64,000 nt of DNA from Pectinatus cerevisiiphilus (GCF_004341685.1 NZ_SMAA01000007.1:1-64000); one strand, 5' to 3'; shown: positions 27,456 to 36,447, counted from the stretch's first letter. Made by a program: numbers and translations. Notes: generated by a model not told the origin, from the letters alone.

Positions 27456-28916
27456 TTACTTACCGCCTCTGGCAATTTTTGTGAGAACTTCTTTCATAAG
27501 CAGTATCTGTGGTACTACCGTATCAAGCTGCAATCTTTCCTGTGGTGTGTGTATGTCCAGATTATTTGGGCCTATTGAAACGATATCAACATCTGGTTTT
27601 TTATCTGCGAAATAATTGCATTCAAGTCCGCCATGAATACATTCGACACGCATTTTCTTATTATTTTGTTCTGCAAATGTTTCTGTCATAATCCGTGTCA
27701 GCTTACTATCCGGATCACCATTCCACGCCGGTGAAGTTGGTGCAAATACCGCATTAAAGCCACTCATCCCTGCCAAGGCCTTATATGTTCTTTTTATGAA
27801 CGAAAGGTTCGCATTAGTGGCGCTCCTTGCCAGCAAATGGATGACAATCTTCCCAGCTTCTAAACTTAAACGGCCCACATTAGCAGATAACTCAGGTAAC
27901 CCTTTTACTTTTTGGGACATAGCATATACACCGCTATGCAGTACACATAAAAGAGCAATAAGCGACTTAGTGTCAATACTACTTAATACATCTGATGGTG
28001 TATCAATTTTTTCAAAAATAAATACAACATTTTTCTCTATTTCTCCATATACTTCTTCAAATTCTTTCTTTTGTTGTTCCAAAACCGATGCTATTTTCTG
28101 CTCGTCCTTAGCTTTATATACCACATCCGCAAAAGCTTCAGAGGCAATGGCATTATCAGCTGTGCCGCCTTTTATCTGGGAAAGGACAAACTCTATGTTT
28201 TCTTCCTGTAGTCCACGCAAGATAAAGGCCAATGCCTTAATTGCATTACACCTATTTTTATCTATTTCCGTTCCTGAATGTCCACCAAGTAAATTTTTTA
28301 AACCAATACGTACACTTTGATAACCTTTTTCAGTATGGCAGAAGCTAAATTCTCTTTCAAAACCGACATGCACACTGCCTGCGCTGGCCACCGTTACTAC
28401 ATCATAATCTTCGGAATCACAATTAATTATATAGGAAACCCCATCTAAATATTTTTTATCAAGACCACGCGCCCCGCTCATCCCTTGTTCTTCATCGACT
28501 GTAAAAACAGCCCGTAAAGGACCATGCGCAAAATCCTGTGCCATGAGATAAAATATACTGGCAACGCCTATGCCATCATCTGCACCTAAACTGGTTCCCT
28601 CCGCAAATAAAAATTCACCATTATTTTTTACTTTTATAGGATCATGCAGCGGATCATATTTTATACCTTCTTCAGCAACACAAACCATATCCATATGACT
28701 TTGTAACATGACCAGTGGTGCAGCAGCAAATCCGTCTGCCGCCTTTTTATCAGCAATTACATTATTATATTCATCCTGTGACACTTCAAGTCCCATGCTG
28801 CTGAGTTTTTGGGCAATATAGTTGCTAACTCTTTTTTCATGGCCTGATGGTCTTGGTATTTTCGCCAATTCTTGAAATTCTTTCAGAACGTCTGCCAATA
28901 TCGCATTCATATCCAA
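27456..28916 (-). CDS. pepD: Aminoacyl-histidine dipeptidase (peptidase D, M20 family)
   Basis: Cytosolic di-zinc dipeptidase of 486 residues, the usual PepD length. It has IPRPSGHEKRVSNYI (about 20-34), LQSHMDMVCV (about 70-79) with the first zinc His, GADDGIGVA (about 112-120), DEEQGMSGA with the catalytic Glu and, near the end, HGGLECNYF. GGGAGG is 8 bases from a TTG at 28916 but 14 from the ATG at 28910, so the TTG start is favoured. A weak promoter may lie near 28955-28990. Confidence 0.93.
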   Translation of the reverse strand: MDMNAILADVLKEFQELAKIPRPSGHEKRVSNYIAQKLSSMGLEVSQDEYNNVIADKKAADGFAAAPLVMLQSHMDMVCVAEEGIKYDPLHDPIKVKNNGEFLFAEGTSLGADDGIGVASIFYLMAQDFAHGPLRAVFTVDEEQGMSGARGLDKKYLDGVSYIINCDSEDYDVVTVASAGSVHVGFEREFSFCHTEKGYQSVRIGLKNLLGGHSGTEIDKNRCNAIKALAFILRGLQEENIEFVLSQIKGGTADNAIASEAFADVVYKAKDEQKIASVLEQQKKEFEEVYGEIEKNVVFIFEKIDTPSDVLSSIDTKSLIALLCVLHSGVYAMSQKVKGLPELSANVGRLSLEAGKIVIHLLARSATNANLSFIKRTYKALAGMSGFNAVFAPTSPAWNGDPDSKLTRIMTETFAEQNNKKMRVECIHGGLECNYFADKKPDVDIVSIGPNNLDIHTPQERLQLDTVVPQILLMKEVLTKIARGGK

Positions 28917-29155
28917 TTCGACTTCCTCCCAAATTAATGATATATTTTATATCCTAACATAATTTAATATAAAAAACCAACGAATTTACAACAAAAAAAG
29001 GATATCAAAAACTTTTATTGAATTTTATTCATAACAAACAAATTTATAAAAATGAATTATTATGTTTGCGAAAAATTTATTAAAGGAAATTTAGTATTAG
29101 TTGTAGAATCCTATTTACTTATCTCACTAAATTTTCAAGTACACGGGTGAATGTG

Positions 29156-30943
29156 ATGTTAGACAATGCTTTATATAATGACTTCGTAGAAAGAGTCTAT
29201 TCTTCATCCGATATCTTAAAAGTAATATCCTCCTATGTCCCACTGAAAAAACGCGGTCATAATTACTGGGGCTGCTGTCCATTTCATAGAGAAAATACAC
29301 CTTCGTTTTCCGTAGTACCGGATGAAGGTTTTTTCTATTGTTTCGGCTGCCATAAAGGCGGGAATGTATTTAAATTTCTATCGCTTATAGAAAATATCTC
29401 TTACGGAGAAGCGATAAAGCTCCAAGCTGAACGGCTTAATATTCCTGTTCCGAAAAAAAAACAGTCAGAAGCACAGCTCAAAAAAGCTTTAGAAATAAAA
29501 AATCTATACAAAATCCATGAAATGGCACAGACCTTTTTTTATAATTGCCTTACAAAGACCGGATATGGAAAACCTGGTATAGTATACCTACAAAAACGCG
29601 GCATCAATAAGGAAATTATCGAAAAGTTCCATTTGGGCTTTGCACCACCCGGGTGGGACAAATTATCATCTGCATTTATAAAACGCGGCATTAGTGAAGA
29701 ATTATTACTGCAAGTCGGCCTTGTAGTAAAGAAAAAATCCAAAGGCTGTTATGACCGTTTTCGAGAGCGTATAATGATTCCCATCATAGATGAAAAGGGA
29801 CGTACAGTCGGTTTTGGTGCCCGTATCCTCAACAGCGGCCAACCAAAATATTTAAATTCACCGGAAACACCCCTGTTTAATAAACGCCGTTTATTGTTTG
29901 GTCTAAACGAAGCAGGAAAATTTATCCGCCAACAGGAATATGCCATTATCGTAGAAGGCTATATGGATGCCATTGCCTTAGCAAGTAATGGGGTCAGTAA
30001 TGTTGTTGCCTCATTAGGTACGGCCTTCACTGCCGAACAATGCAAAAAACTGATGCGTTATTCACCAAATATCTATTTTTGTTATGACAGCGACGCAGCC
30101 GGTCAAACAGCTACAATACGTGCTTTATCAATTGCGCGAAACAGCGGTGCCAATGTGAAAGTTATTCTTTTGCCAGATGGCAAGGATCCTGATGAATTCA
30201 TCCGCAAACATGGTTCAACTGCTTTTTCTAAACTTATTGACAAAGCCCTGAATTTTATTGATTTTCATCTGTATCATATAATGCATACCATTGACTATGC
30301 GTCACTTGACGGTAAAGTAAAAGCCGTATCGTTTATACTGCCGGTTCTTGCTTCTGTCAACAACCTAGTGGAATCCAATGGATACACAATACGAATTGCC
30401 CAAGCGTTGGGCATCGATGAAACGGACCTGCGTGCAGAATTACAAAAATACCGACGCAATAAAAGCTTTCATGAAGCTCCTGTAGTAAAGTTAAATCCTT
30501 CCGTAGATACTTCAGGCGATAATGCAGTCGTTAAGGCAGGCCGCTATATCATCAATAAAATCTGGCATGAACCGGATATACTTGATTATGTTTTAGCATC
30601 AATATCCATAGATGAGCTCGACAACCAATTCCACCGTGAGATATTATCTTTTGCTGCAAAAAGGGCTGCACTTAACCAGCCAATTAATGATATTAATCTT
30701 TCGCAGCTTTTAAGTGATGAAGCCTGTGTGGAATTATCACGCTGTATAGTGGAAAATAAAAATGAATCTGACGCTAATTTATTAGATGATTATCTAAAAA
30801 CAATCCATTTAGCATACTTAAAAAAGAGTTACCGCGAACATAGTTTAAAAGCTGATGAACTAGAACGAAAAGGTGATAATGGATTTCAGCAGGAACTTAA
30901 AGAAATTCAGCGAATTATAAAAGAAATGGATGAAGTTAATTGA
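29156..30943 (+). CDS. dnaG: DNA primase DnaG
   Basis: Synthesises RNA primers at the replication fork. The 595-residue product has the N-terminal CHC2 zinc finger (CCPFHRENTPSF, about 39-50, and FYCFGCHKGG, about 58-67). The TOPRIM core has VEGYMDAIAL and FCYDSDAAG (about 264-315), and a C-terminal helicase-binding region follows. GGGTG lies 6 bases ahead of the ATG at 29156; a GTG at 29147 would add three residues. It starts the conserved dnaG-rpoD pair. The 230 bases before it are AT-rich with no clear promoter. Confidence 0.97.
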   Translation: MLDNALYNDFVERVYSSSDILKVISSYVPLKKRGHNYWGCCPFHRENTPSFSVVPDEGFFYCFGCHKGGNVFKFLSLIENISYGEAIKLQAERLNIPVPKKKQSEAQLKKALEIKNLYKIHEMAQTFFYNCLTKTGYGKPGIVYLQKRGINKEIIEKFHLGFAPPGWDKLSSAFIKRGISEELLLQVGLVVKKKSKGCYDRFRERIMIPIIDEKGRTVGFGARILNSGQPKYLNSPETPLFNKRRLLFGLNEAGKFIRQQEYAIIVEGYMDAIALASNGVSNVVASLGTAFTAEQCKKLMRYSPNIYFCYDSDAAGQTATIRALSIARNSGANVKVILLPDGKDPDEFIRKHGSTAFSKLIDKALNFIDFHLYHIMHTIDYASLDGKVKAVSFILPVLASVNNLVESNGYTIRIAQALGIDETDLRAELQKYRRNKSFHEAPVVKLNPSVDTSGDNAVVKAGRYIINKIWHEPDILDYVLASISIDELDNQFHREILSFAAKRAALNQPINDINLSQLLSDEACVELSRCIVENKNESDANLLDDYLKTIHLAYLKKSYREHSLKADELERKGDNGFQQELKEIQRIIKEMDEVN

Positions 30944-30969
30944 GTATTACACAAAATGGTTTATATTAT
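30940..30969 (+). promoter_or_regulatory. Possible internal promoter of rpoD
   Basis: TTGAGT (30940-30945) overlaps the dnaG stop codon and is followed after 18 bases by TATTAT (30964-30969). It would allow rpoD expression independent of dnaG. Confidence 0.45.
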
Positions 30970-30997
30970 TATATAATATTGGGGAGGAGGCCTGTGA

Positions 30998-32128
30998 ATG
31001 CAACAAATAACTAAACAGACACCTGCTGCTATCTCACAAAGTGCCGAATTCATAAAAATCTTACTTTCAAAGGGAAAGAAAAAGGGCGGCGTCCTGACTT
31101 ACGGAGAAGTAATGGAAGCATTGCAAAACGTTGACCTTTCACCGGAAGAAATAGATGATCTCTATGAAAAGTTCACAAAAAAAGGCATTGATATCGTTGA
31201 TGAAGGTTCAAACGAAAAAGCTCCTGCTGGAGCAGTTGCGAGTAGTGATACAGACAGTAAAACAGATGAAGATATTGACCTTAGCATACCCGAAGGGATA
31301 AACATAGATGATCCCGTCCGTATGTATTTAAAAGAAATTGGGCGCGTTCCTTTATTGAGTGCCGCTGAAGAAATAACGCTGGCAAAACAGATGGAAAATG
31401 GTGACATAAACGCGCAAAAAAGATTGGCTGAAGCAAATCTGCGTCTTGTTGTCAGCATTGCCAAAAGATATGTTGGTCGCGGCATGCTCTTCCTTGATCT
31501 TATACAGGAAGGTAACCTTGGCCTTATAAAAGCCGTGGAAAAATTTGATTATAACAAAGGATATAAATTTAGTACTTATGCCACATGGTGGATAAGACAA
31601 GCTATAACCCGTGCTATCGCAGACCAGGCACGTACTATCCGTATTCCTGTCCACATGGTAGAGACAATTAATAAACTCATCCGTGTTTCCCGCCAACTTT
31701 TACAATCTTTAGGCCGCGATCCAACACCAGAAGAAATTGCCAAAGAAATGGAAGTTAGTGTAGAACGTGTTCGGGAAATCATGAAAATCGCCCAAGAACC
31801 AGTTTCTTTGGAAACTCCTATTGGTGAAGAAGAAGATTCCCATCTCGGTGATTTTATCGAAGACCACGATGCTCCTGCACCAGCTGAAGCTGCTTCATTT
31901 GTACTTTTAAAGGAACAGCTTGAAGATGTTCTCAAAACACTTACCCCAAGAGAAGAAAAAGTCTTACGCCTTCGTTTCGGTCTTGATGATGGACGTGCTA
32001 GAACACTGGAAGAAGTAGGCCAAAGTTTCGGTGTAACACGCGAACGCATTCGTCAAATAGAAGCTAAAGCATTACGAAAACTGCGTCATCCCAGTCGTAG
32101 TAAAAAACTGAAAGACTTCCTCGAATAA
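30998..32128 (+). CDS. rpoD: RNA polymerase primary sigma factor RpoD (SigA)
   Basis: Housekeeping sigma factor of 376 residues. A short region 1.1 (about 1-80) is followed by region 1.2 ([17 protein letters not shown], about 105-121). Region 2 has [16 protein letters not shown] and the -10-reading [17 protein letters not shown] (about 190-206), then region 3, then region 4 ending in the helix-turn-helix [29 protein letters not shown] precedes the ATG. It lies downstream of dnaG as in most Firmicutes. Confidence 0.98.
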   Translation: MQQITKQTPAAISQSAEFIKILLSKGKKKGGVLTYGEVMEALQNVDLSPEEIDDLYEKFTKKGIDIVDEGSNEKAPAGAVASSDTDSKTDEDIDLSIPEGINIDDPVRMYLKEIGRVPLLSAAEEITLAKQMENGDINAQKRLAEANLRLVVSIAKRYVGRGMLFLDLIQEGNLGLIKAVEKFDYNKGYKFSTYATWWIRQAITRAIADQARTIRIPVHMVETINKLIRVSRQLLQSLGRDPTPEEIAKEMEVSVERVREIMKIAQEPVSLETPIGEEEDSHLGDFIEDHDAPAPAEAASFVLLKEQLEDVLKTLTPREEKVLRLRFGLDDGRARTLEEVGQSFGVTRERIRQIEAKALRKLRHPSRSKKLKDFLE

Positions 32129-32140
32129 AGGAGTATTTGT

Positions 32141-32620
32141 GTGAATATTTTAGCACGCCAGCTCGTTATTGATATGTATAACTGTAAACCGGAAAAATTA
32201 CAAAGCGCCCCTTTATTGTCGGATGCTTTAAAAAATACCCTCTCCAATGTAGGGTTCACTCCTTCGCAGCCATATGTGACCACTTTTGACGAAAATCATT
32301 TCATCATTTTTATTCCTTTAGATGAAGGACATCTTACCATCCATGCATATCCAACTCTAAAATATGCTGCTATTGATTTATTTATCTGCAAGCAGAATAA
32401 TTTACCAGAAAAAGCTGTTCATGCATTACGTAAGGTAGTTAAACCTGAAGAAATTAAAATGACTTATTTATGTAGAGGCGACTTTGGTACCATTTCCGAT
32501 ATGAAGCCTCACATTAAAATCAAAATGGCTCCATTGCGCCGTATTCAAAATACAGGAGTAAAAGTTATACATCTGTTACCAGGACGTAATTTAATGAAAA
32601 AACTCCGGCGGAAAAAATAA
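32141..32620 (+). CDS. SpeD (S-adenosylmethionine decarboxylase)-like protein lacking the pyruvoyl serine
   Basis: A 159-residue protein whose first 110 residues align with class 1b AdoMet decarboxylases: ARQLVIDMYNC at the start, EGHLTIHAYP (62-71) and YAAIDLFICK (75-84). True SpeD cleaves itself before a serine in the ESH motif to make its pyruvoyl cofactor. Here that residue is Gly63 (GGA at 32327-32329), while Glu62, His68 and Cys83 are kept, numbering as in the T. maritima enzyme. It therefore cannot form pyruvoyl in the usual way. The tail (about 115-159) is basic and unlike SpeD. The start is GTG with AAAGGAG ahead, 12 bases after rpoD. It could be an inactive regulatory homologue; its function is unknown. 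Confidence 0.7.
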   Translation: MNILARQLVIDMYNCKPEKLQSAPLLSDALKNTLSNVGFTPSQPYVTTFDENHFIIFIPLDEGHLTIHAYPTLKYAAIDLFICKQNNLPEKAVHALRKVVKPEEIKMTYLCRGDFGTISDMKPHIKIKMAPLRRIQNTGVKVIHLLPGRNLMKKLRRKK

Positions 32621-32637
32621 TTAAACATCATAAAAAA

Positions 32638-32728
32638 GATACCGTAGAATGTGAGCTGCCTTCCAAAAGTTAGACCTCAAAATCTAACGAATGGGGGCAG
32701 TTCATTTTCCTACGGTATCCTTTTTTTG
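32638..32728 (+). terminator. Terminator of dnaG-rpoD-speD-like, with a large insert in its loop
   Basis: An outer 10-bp stem (GATACCGTAG 32638-32647 with CTACGGTATC 32710-32719) is followed by C and a run of seven T. The 62 bases between the arms hold a separate palindromic element at 32652-32704. Confidence 0.8.
32652..32704. mobile_element. Miniature palindromic element resembling fused IS3-type insertion sequence ends
   Basis: Outer ends TGAGCTGCC and GGCAGTTCA are inverted repeats with one mismatch. Inner arms GTTAGA (32669-32674) and TCTAAC (32683-32688) flank an 8-base loop. The order TGAnCTGCC, then CCAAAAGTTAGAC, is like the terminal repeats of many IS3-family elements as remembered. 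There is no transposase and no clear target duplication. It may be an IS remnant or a mini-element. Confidence 0.5.
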
Positions 32729-32756
32729 TATCTTTGTATCAATAATATAATAAATA

Positions 32757-32791
32757 AAAGCAGCTTGCGTTTCTATTACACAAGCTGCTTT
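32757..32791. terminator. Second hairpin, possible bidirectional terminator
   Basis: An 11-bp perfect stem (AAAGCAGCTTG/CAAGCTGCTTT) with a 13-base loop. On the minus strand it is followed by TATTTATT. It could back up the terminator at 32638 or stop antisense transcription. Confidence 0.6.
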
Positions 32792-33303
32792 CAACAATAA
32801 TTCAATATCAATACCTCTTTATTCTTTTGTCTGTGCATATTTTTTCGCGATTAAAAACACGCACTTTATAAAACATAGCCAGCTAATTGTAAATGACGCG
32901 TAATCGCTATCATTCAATATAATTGAAAACATTCAACATACACGATCTATTCAATTATACTTTAAACTTAATGCGGCGCATTATTATAAATATAAACTTA
33001 CCCTCTGACAATTTCCACAATATAGTGTCTATATTACTTATCTAGGTAACAGTAACTTCAATCCTCGTACACCTCAGCAAAAATTGCTACCAAACAGAAA
33101 AGCATAAAGGAATTTAATAATTTGTCACGTCCCTTCTAATCTTTCCGCAAGAATTTCTTTATATTGATCAATATTAAACTTTATATACCAGAAAAACAAT
33201 ACCTATATAAGAACTATATTAGGTTTATCTTTCTTCATTTGTATTATAACAAACATTCCCCTAAAATGCAATATAAATAATTAATTAATTATAAATTTTC
33301 AGA
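32792..33303. other. AT-rich gene-free region
   Basis: About 510 bases without a credible ORF, ribosome binding site or RNA family. One near-palindrome (ACCTATATAAG...TATATTAGGT, near 33202-33225) is present. It marks the left edge of the AT-rich islet running to about 38.9 kb. Confidence 0.5.
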
Positions 33304-33352
33304 AATAATGACTGCTATATCTATCTTGCGAATAGATATAGCAGTCATTATT
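33304..33352 (-). terminator. Perfect 21-bp stem-loop overlapping the dhaL stop codon
   Basis: Arms 33304-33324 and 33332-33352 are perfectly complementary with a 7-base loop. The dhaL stop codon (33353-33351) begins inside it. The minus-strand tail ATTTCTGAAAATTT is only moderately T-rich, so it may stabilise the mRNA end as well as terminate. Confidence 0.65.
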
Positions 33353-33971
33353 AATATTTCAAAAAATTGAATAATTCACGAACCATAATCAAAGAAGACA
33401 TTGCTCCTGGATCCTCATGTCCGATACTTCTTTCCCCAATGTACGAAGCGCGCCCCTTAGTTGCAGGAATAGTCTTTGTATAATCAAGTCCTTCTTTTGC
33501 TGCCTTTACTGCAGTTTCTATGCATTTATACAAAGTCTTATCGCCAGCCTTCTCAGGTGTAAAACATTCATACACAGGAATTAATACATCAAGCATTGTT
33601 TTTTCGCCGGTATCAGAATGTCCACGTTTTTTTATCCCATCTATTGCTGCACCTAGAAGTTTTTCTACAGTTTTTACATTAAAAGCTGTATTTTCATCAC
33701 AAAGTGCTGCCGCTCGTAAAAATGCTGTTGCATACAGAGGGCCGGACGCACCGCCAATATTTTCTGAAAAGGCAGTCCCTACAACAGAAAAAACTTTTTT
33801 GGTACTCAGATCTTCTAGTGCATCTAAAGCGTCTATAGCTGCAGCAAAACCGCGAGCCATATTGGTTCCATGATCACTATCACCAATAGAATCCAGTCGA
33901 TTCAATAAATCTCGCTGCTTGATAACTGCTGCAGCAATGTGGTCAAGTGCATCTTTTAATCTAGTCAACAT
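33351..33971 (-). CDS. dhaL: Dihydroxyacetone kinase subunit DhaL (orphan)
   Basis: The 206-residue protein matches the ADP/ATP-binding L subunit of PTS-dependent dihydroxyacetone kinase. It has GDSDHGTNMARGF (about 30-42) with the Mg-binding aspartates, ENIGGASGPLYATAFL (about 70-85), and KGRASYIGERSIGHEDPG (about 171-188). DhaL normally works with DhaK and the phosphodonor DhaM, neither of which is nearby. It could serve a distant dhaK or phosphorylate another substrate. GGGGGAA precedes the ATG. The upstream gap 33972-34217 is AT-rich with no other feature. Confidence 0.9.
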   Translation of the reverse strand: MLTRLKDALDHIAAAVIKQRDLLNRLDSIGDSDHGTNMARGFAAAIDALDALEDLSTKKVFSVVGTAFSENIGGASGPLYATAFLRAAALCDENTAFNVKTVEKLLGAAIDGIKKRGHSDTGEKTMLDVLIPVYECFTPEKAGDKTLYKCIETAVKAAKEGLDYTKTIPATKGRASYIGERSIGHEDPGAMSSLIMVRELFNFLKY

Positions 33972-34217
33972 AATTCCCCCAAAAATAGAATCATATTTAT
34001 TGTAACATAAAATATCACTGTTTATAAATATGATTTCAAATTTTTATATATTTTTTTCTTTTCTCGTATTCTAATATACTGATTCTACTAAGCTTAAGAA
34101 TACAGCTAAACTGTAAAAAAACTTATTGAAAACGTATATCATATAACATATTTCTCCATAAAGTACATATTTCCCTTCTCAAATACTAAACACGTTGCCC
34201 TCCTATGAAAAATAAAT

Positions 34218-34255
34218 AGAACTTCCAATCGTATAATAATACGATTAGGAGTTCT
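34218..34255 (-). terminator. Terminator of the ABC importer operon
   Basis: An 8-bp inner stem (AATCGTAT/ATACGATT, 4-base loop) is extended by a mostly paired AGAACT/AGTTCT outer stem. TATTTATTTTTC follows on the minus strand. It is about 45 bases past the substrate-binding protein gene. Confidence 0.75.
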
Positions 34256-34301
34256 ATATTTGTTAATAAATTAGTTTATTATTTTCTATAAGATCATTGG
34301 C

Positions 34302-35321
34302 TTACTGTGCGTTTAAGAAAGATCCATCTATAATAGAATTTGCATCTATTTCTTTATCAATCAAGCCAAGATCCTTCCAAAGTTTTGCCGCTAAAGCTGT
34401 AACTTTATAAAAATCTCCCTTTGTATCTGATGTCCCAAAATATTTTTCGTTACCAACTTTATCATAAAATTTTACATCATTTAATTCATCTTTAACACTC
34501 TCTGGTTTTTCACCAACCCTCTTTGCAATTATAGCTATAGCATCATCATTATTTGTTTTCATATACTCAAGTGCTTCATACCAGCCTGCCACTATTGCTT
34601 TTGCAGCCTGAGGGTGTTCTTTTATATAAGATTTCTTCATAGCAAATGTATCAACAATTACTCCAGGATTTGCATTACTATCAATTAATGTATGTCCAAA
34701 ATCGGTTTTTTCTGCTTTAGAAAGCCATGGTTGCCATGTAATTGCCGCATCTACTTTACCGGCGACAAAAGCTGCTCCTGCATCTCCAGCAGACATATTC
34801 TGTACGTCAAAATCTTTCAATGTCATTCCTTTTTGCTGAAGTAAATACTGAAACCAAAAATAATCGGCCCCCCCAGTCGTATCAAGTGCTATTTTCTTTC
34901 CCTTTAAATCTTCTATCGTATTATATTCTTTTTTGGCAACTATACCATCACCACCTGCTGAAGTATCAAGAGCTAAAATTTGCACTAAATCTATTCCTGC
35001 CGCTGCATTCATGACCTGTGTTGACATATCAGTAGAAACCCCTTGTATTCTATCTGCAGCCAGTGCCGTTTTACTATCTGTCTTACTTTCAATAGACTGT
35101 ATTTCCACATCAGCGCCATGTTCCTTAAAAAAACCTTTTTCTTCTGCTATATAAAGTGGAGCAAAGCCAATCCATGAGGATTGTCCAATAATTACCTTTT
35201 CATTTTTCCCTTCTTCTCCTGATCCAGAAGAAGAAGGGCTTGTATTACCACACCCTGCTACTGCTAGCAATGCAGCTAAAACCATTCCAACTACAAGTAA
35301 TTTTTGCCAAATAAAATTCAT
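34302..35321 (-). CDS. ABC transporter substrate-binding lipoprotein, SsuA/TauA/NitT type
   Basis: A 339-residue exported binding protein. The signal peptide ends in a lipobox (AVAGC, Cys at about 24), followed by a Ser/Gly-rich spacer. The mature part has the NMT1/SsuA-like layout: VIIGQSSWIGFAPLYIAEEKGFF (split about 43-65), LKGKKIALDTTGGADYF, and DAAITWQPWLSKAE (about 190-203). Such proteins bind sulfonates, taurine, nitrate or thiamine precursors; the ligand cannot be told from sequence. AGGAGG precedes the ATG. It is last in the importer operon. Confidence 0.9.
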   Translation of the reverse strand: MNFIWQKLLVVGMVLAALLAVAGCGNTSPSSSGSGEEGKNEKVIIGQSSWIGFAPLYIAEEKGFFKEHGADVEIQSIESKTDSKTALAADRIQGVSTDMSTQVMNAAAGIDLVQILALDTSAGGDGIVAKKEYNTIEDLKGKKIALDTTGGADYFWFQYLLQQKGMTLKDFDVQNMSAGDAGAAFVAGKVDAAITWQPWLSKAEKTDFGHTLIDSNANPGVIVDTFAMKKSYIKEHPQAAKAIVAGWYEALEYMKTNNDDAIAIIAKRVGEKPESVKDELNDVKFYDKVGNEKYFGTSDTKGDFYKVTALAAKLWKDLGLIDKEIDANSIIDGSFLNAQ

Positions 35322-35367
35322 AATATAATCCTCCTATATATAATAGATGCTCCCATATAAAACGCCA

Positions 35368-35598
35368 TTAAAACTTATCACCCTTTTGAATCAAATTAAT
35401 TTCTCTTACCCAAAAAGCTATCTTTTTATGTTCTTCATTATAATACAGTACATTTCCACCTATTATTGCTTCCATATTACTTGGATTCCCATAATTAAAT
35501 TCTATAAATTCCACTGCACTTTCCAATTCATAAGTATAGCCTATGACGAGCCGTGTTTCTTGATTCTCTTCTGTAACAAATTTTCGTATTAAATACAT
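35368..35598 (-). CDS. Hypothetical 76-aa protein within the importer operon
   Basis: No family was recognised. The protein is small, acidic to neutral and predicted mixed alpha/beta, with no signal peptide or membrane segment. It contains TRLVIGYTYELESAVEFIEF (split about 15-34) and a Tyr/Asn-rich middle. GAGGAGG lies 8 bases before the ATG, and it fits exactly between the ATPase and binding-protein genes, so it is likely a real gene. It may be an accessory of the importer; this is inference from position. Confidence 0.6.
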   Translation of the reverse strand: MYLIRKFVTEENQETRLVIGYTYELESAVEFIEFNYGNPSNMEAIIGGNVLYYNEEHKKIAFWVREINLIQKGDKF

Positions 35599-35613
35599 AA
35601 GCCTTTCCTCCTC

Positions 35614-36425
35614 TCAACTCAATTTTAGAAGTTTCATACTTTCTTCTCGAATAATATCAGTTGCGCGTTCTTTGTACTCAATAAATGATTGTGATGTTTT
35701 AACATGATAATTACGTGGTCTTGGTATTCCATCCTTTACATCTAATATTTCTTTAATTTTTCCCGGTCTAGCAGACATTATTGCCACTCTGTCTGCCAAG
35801 AAAATAGCTTCATCAATATCATGAGTCACCATTATTATTGTTTTAGGTGATTTTTGCCAAATATCAAGCAAAAGTTCCTGCATTACCCCCCTTGTCTGCA
35901 TATCAAGAGCTCCAAACGGTTCATCTAAAAGCAATACACTCGGATCATTAGCCAATGCCCTTGCTATAGCTACTCGTTGTCTCATCCCTCCTGACAAAGA
36001 ATTGGGGTATTGGTTCTCAAAACCTTTTAGTCCTACTAAGTCAGCATAATGCTCAGCAATTTCTCTTACTTGTCTACCAGATGCTTTTTTTGTTTTAAAC
36101 CGAATTGTATATTTTCAGAAATCGTCATCCACGGAAAAAGATTATATGCCTGAAAAACCATTCCTCTATCTGCACCTGGACCTGTTATTGTTTTCCCTTG
36201 ATTAATTATTTTACCTTCTGTAGTTTTTTCCAGTCCACAAATTATACGCAATAAAGTTGATTTACCGCATCCTGATGTTCCTAATAGTGCTAGAAATTCA
36301 TTAGGTTTTACATGCAAACTGATATTATCCAATGCCAAGATATTCCCCTTTTGAGTCTCATATATCTTAGTTACATTATCTACATCAAGACCTGTATTAC
36401 TAGTTTCTACGTCTTTTATCTGCAT
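35614..36425 (-). pseudogene. ABC transporter ATP-binding protein (SsuB/TauB type), interrupted by a -1 frameshift
   Basis: Together the two frames encode a complete ATPase of about 270 residues. The first frame (36425-36066) has Walker A GTSGCGKST and a Q loop in MVFQAYNLFPW. The second (to 35614) has the signature LSGGMRQRVAIARAL, Walker B VLLLDEPFGALD and the H-loop MVTHDIDEA. The break is in a run of seven A on the minus strand (36085-36091 on the plus strand); eight would restore the frame and give KKASGRQVREIAEHY, as the family expects. The site also reads A-AAA-AAG in the zero frame, the dnaX-type slippery heptamer, so programmed slippage is possible. GAGGAAGG precedes the start. Neighbouring permease and binding-protein genes are intact. 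Confidence 0.75.
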
Positions 36426-36447
36426 TTATATTCCTTCCTCTTAGTTA

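Noticed and set aside
36066..36425. Two separate ABC ATPase half genes
   Set aside because: Neither half is a functional ATPase and the frames join perfectly at the A run; the second frame has no start with a binding site.
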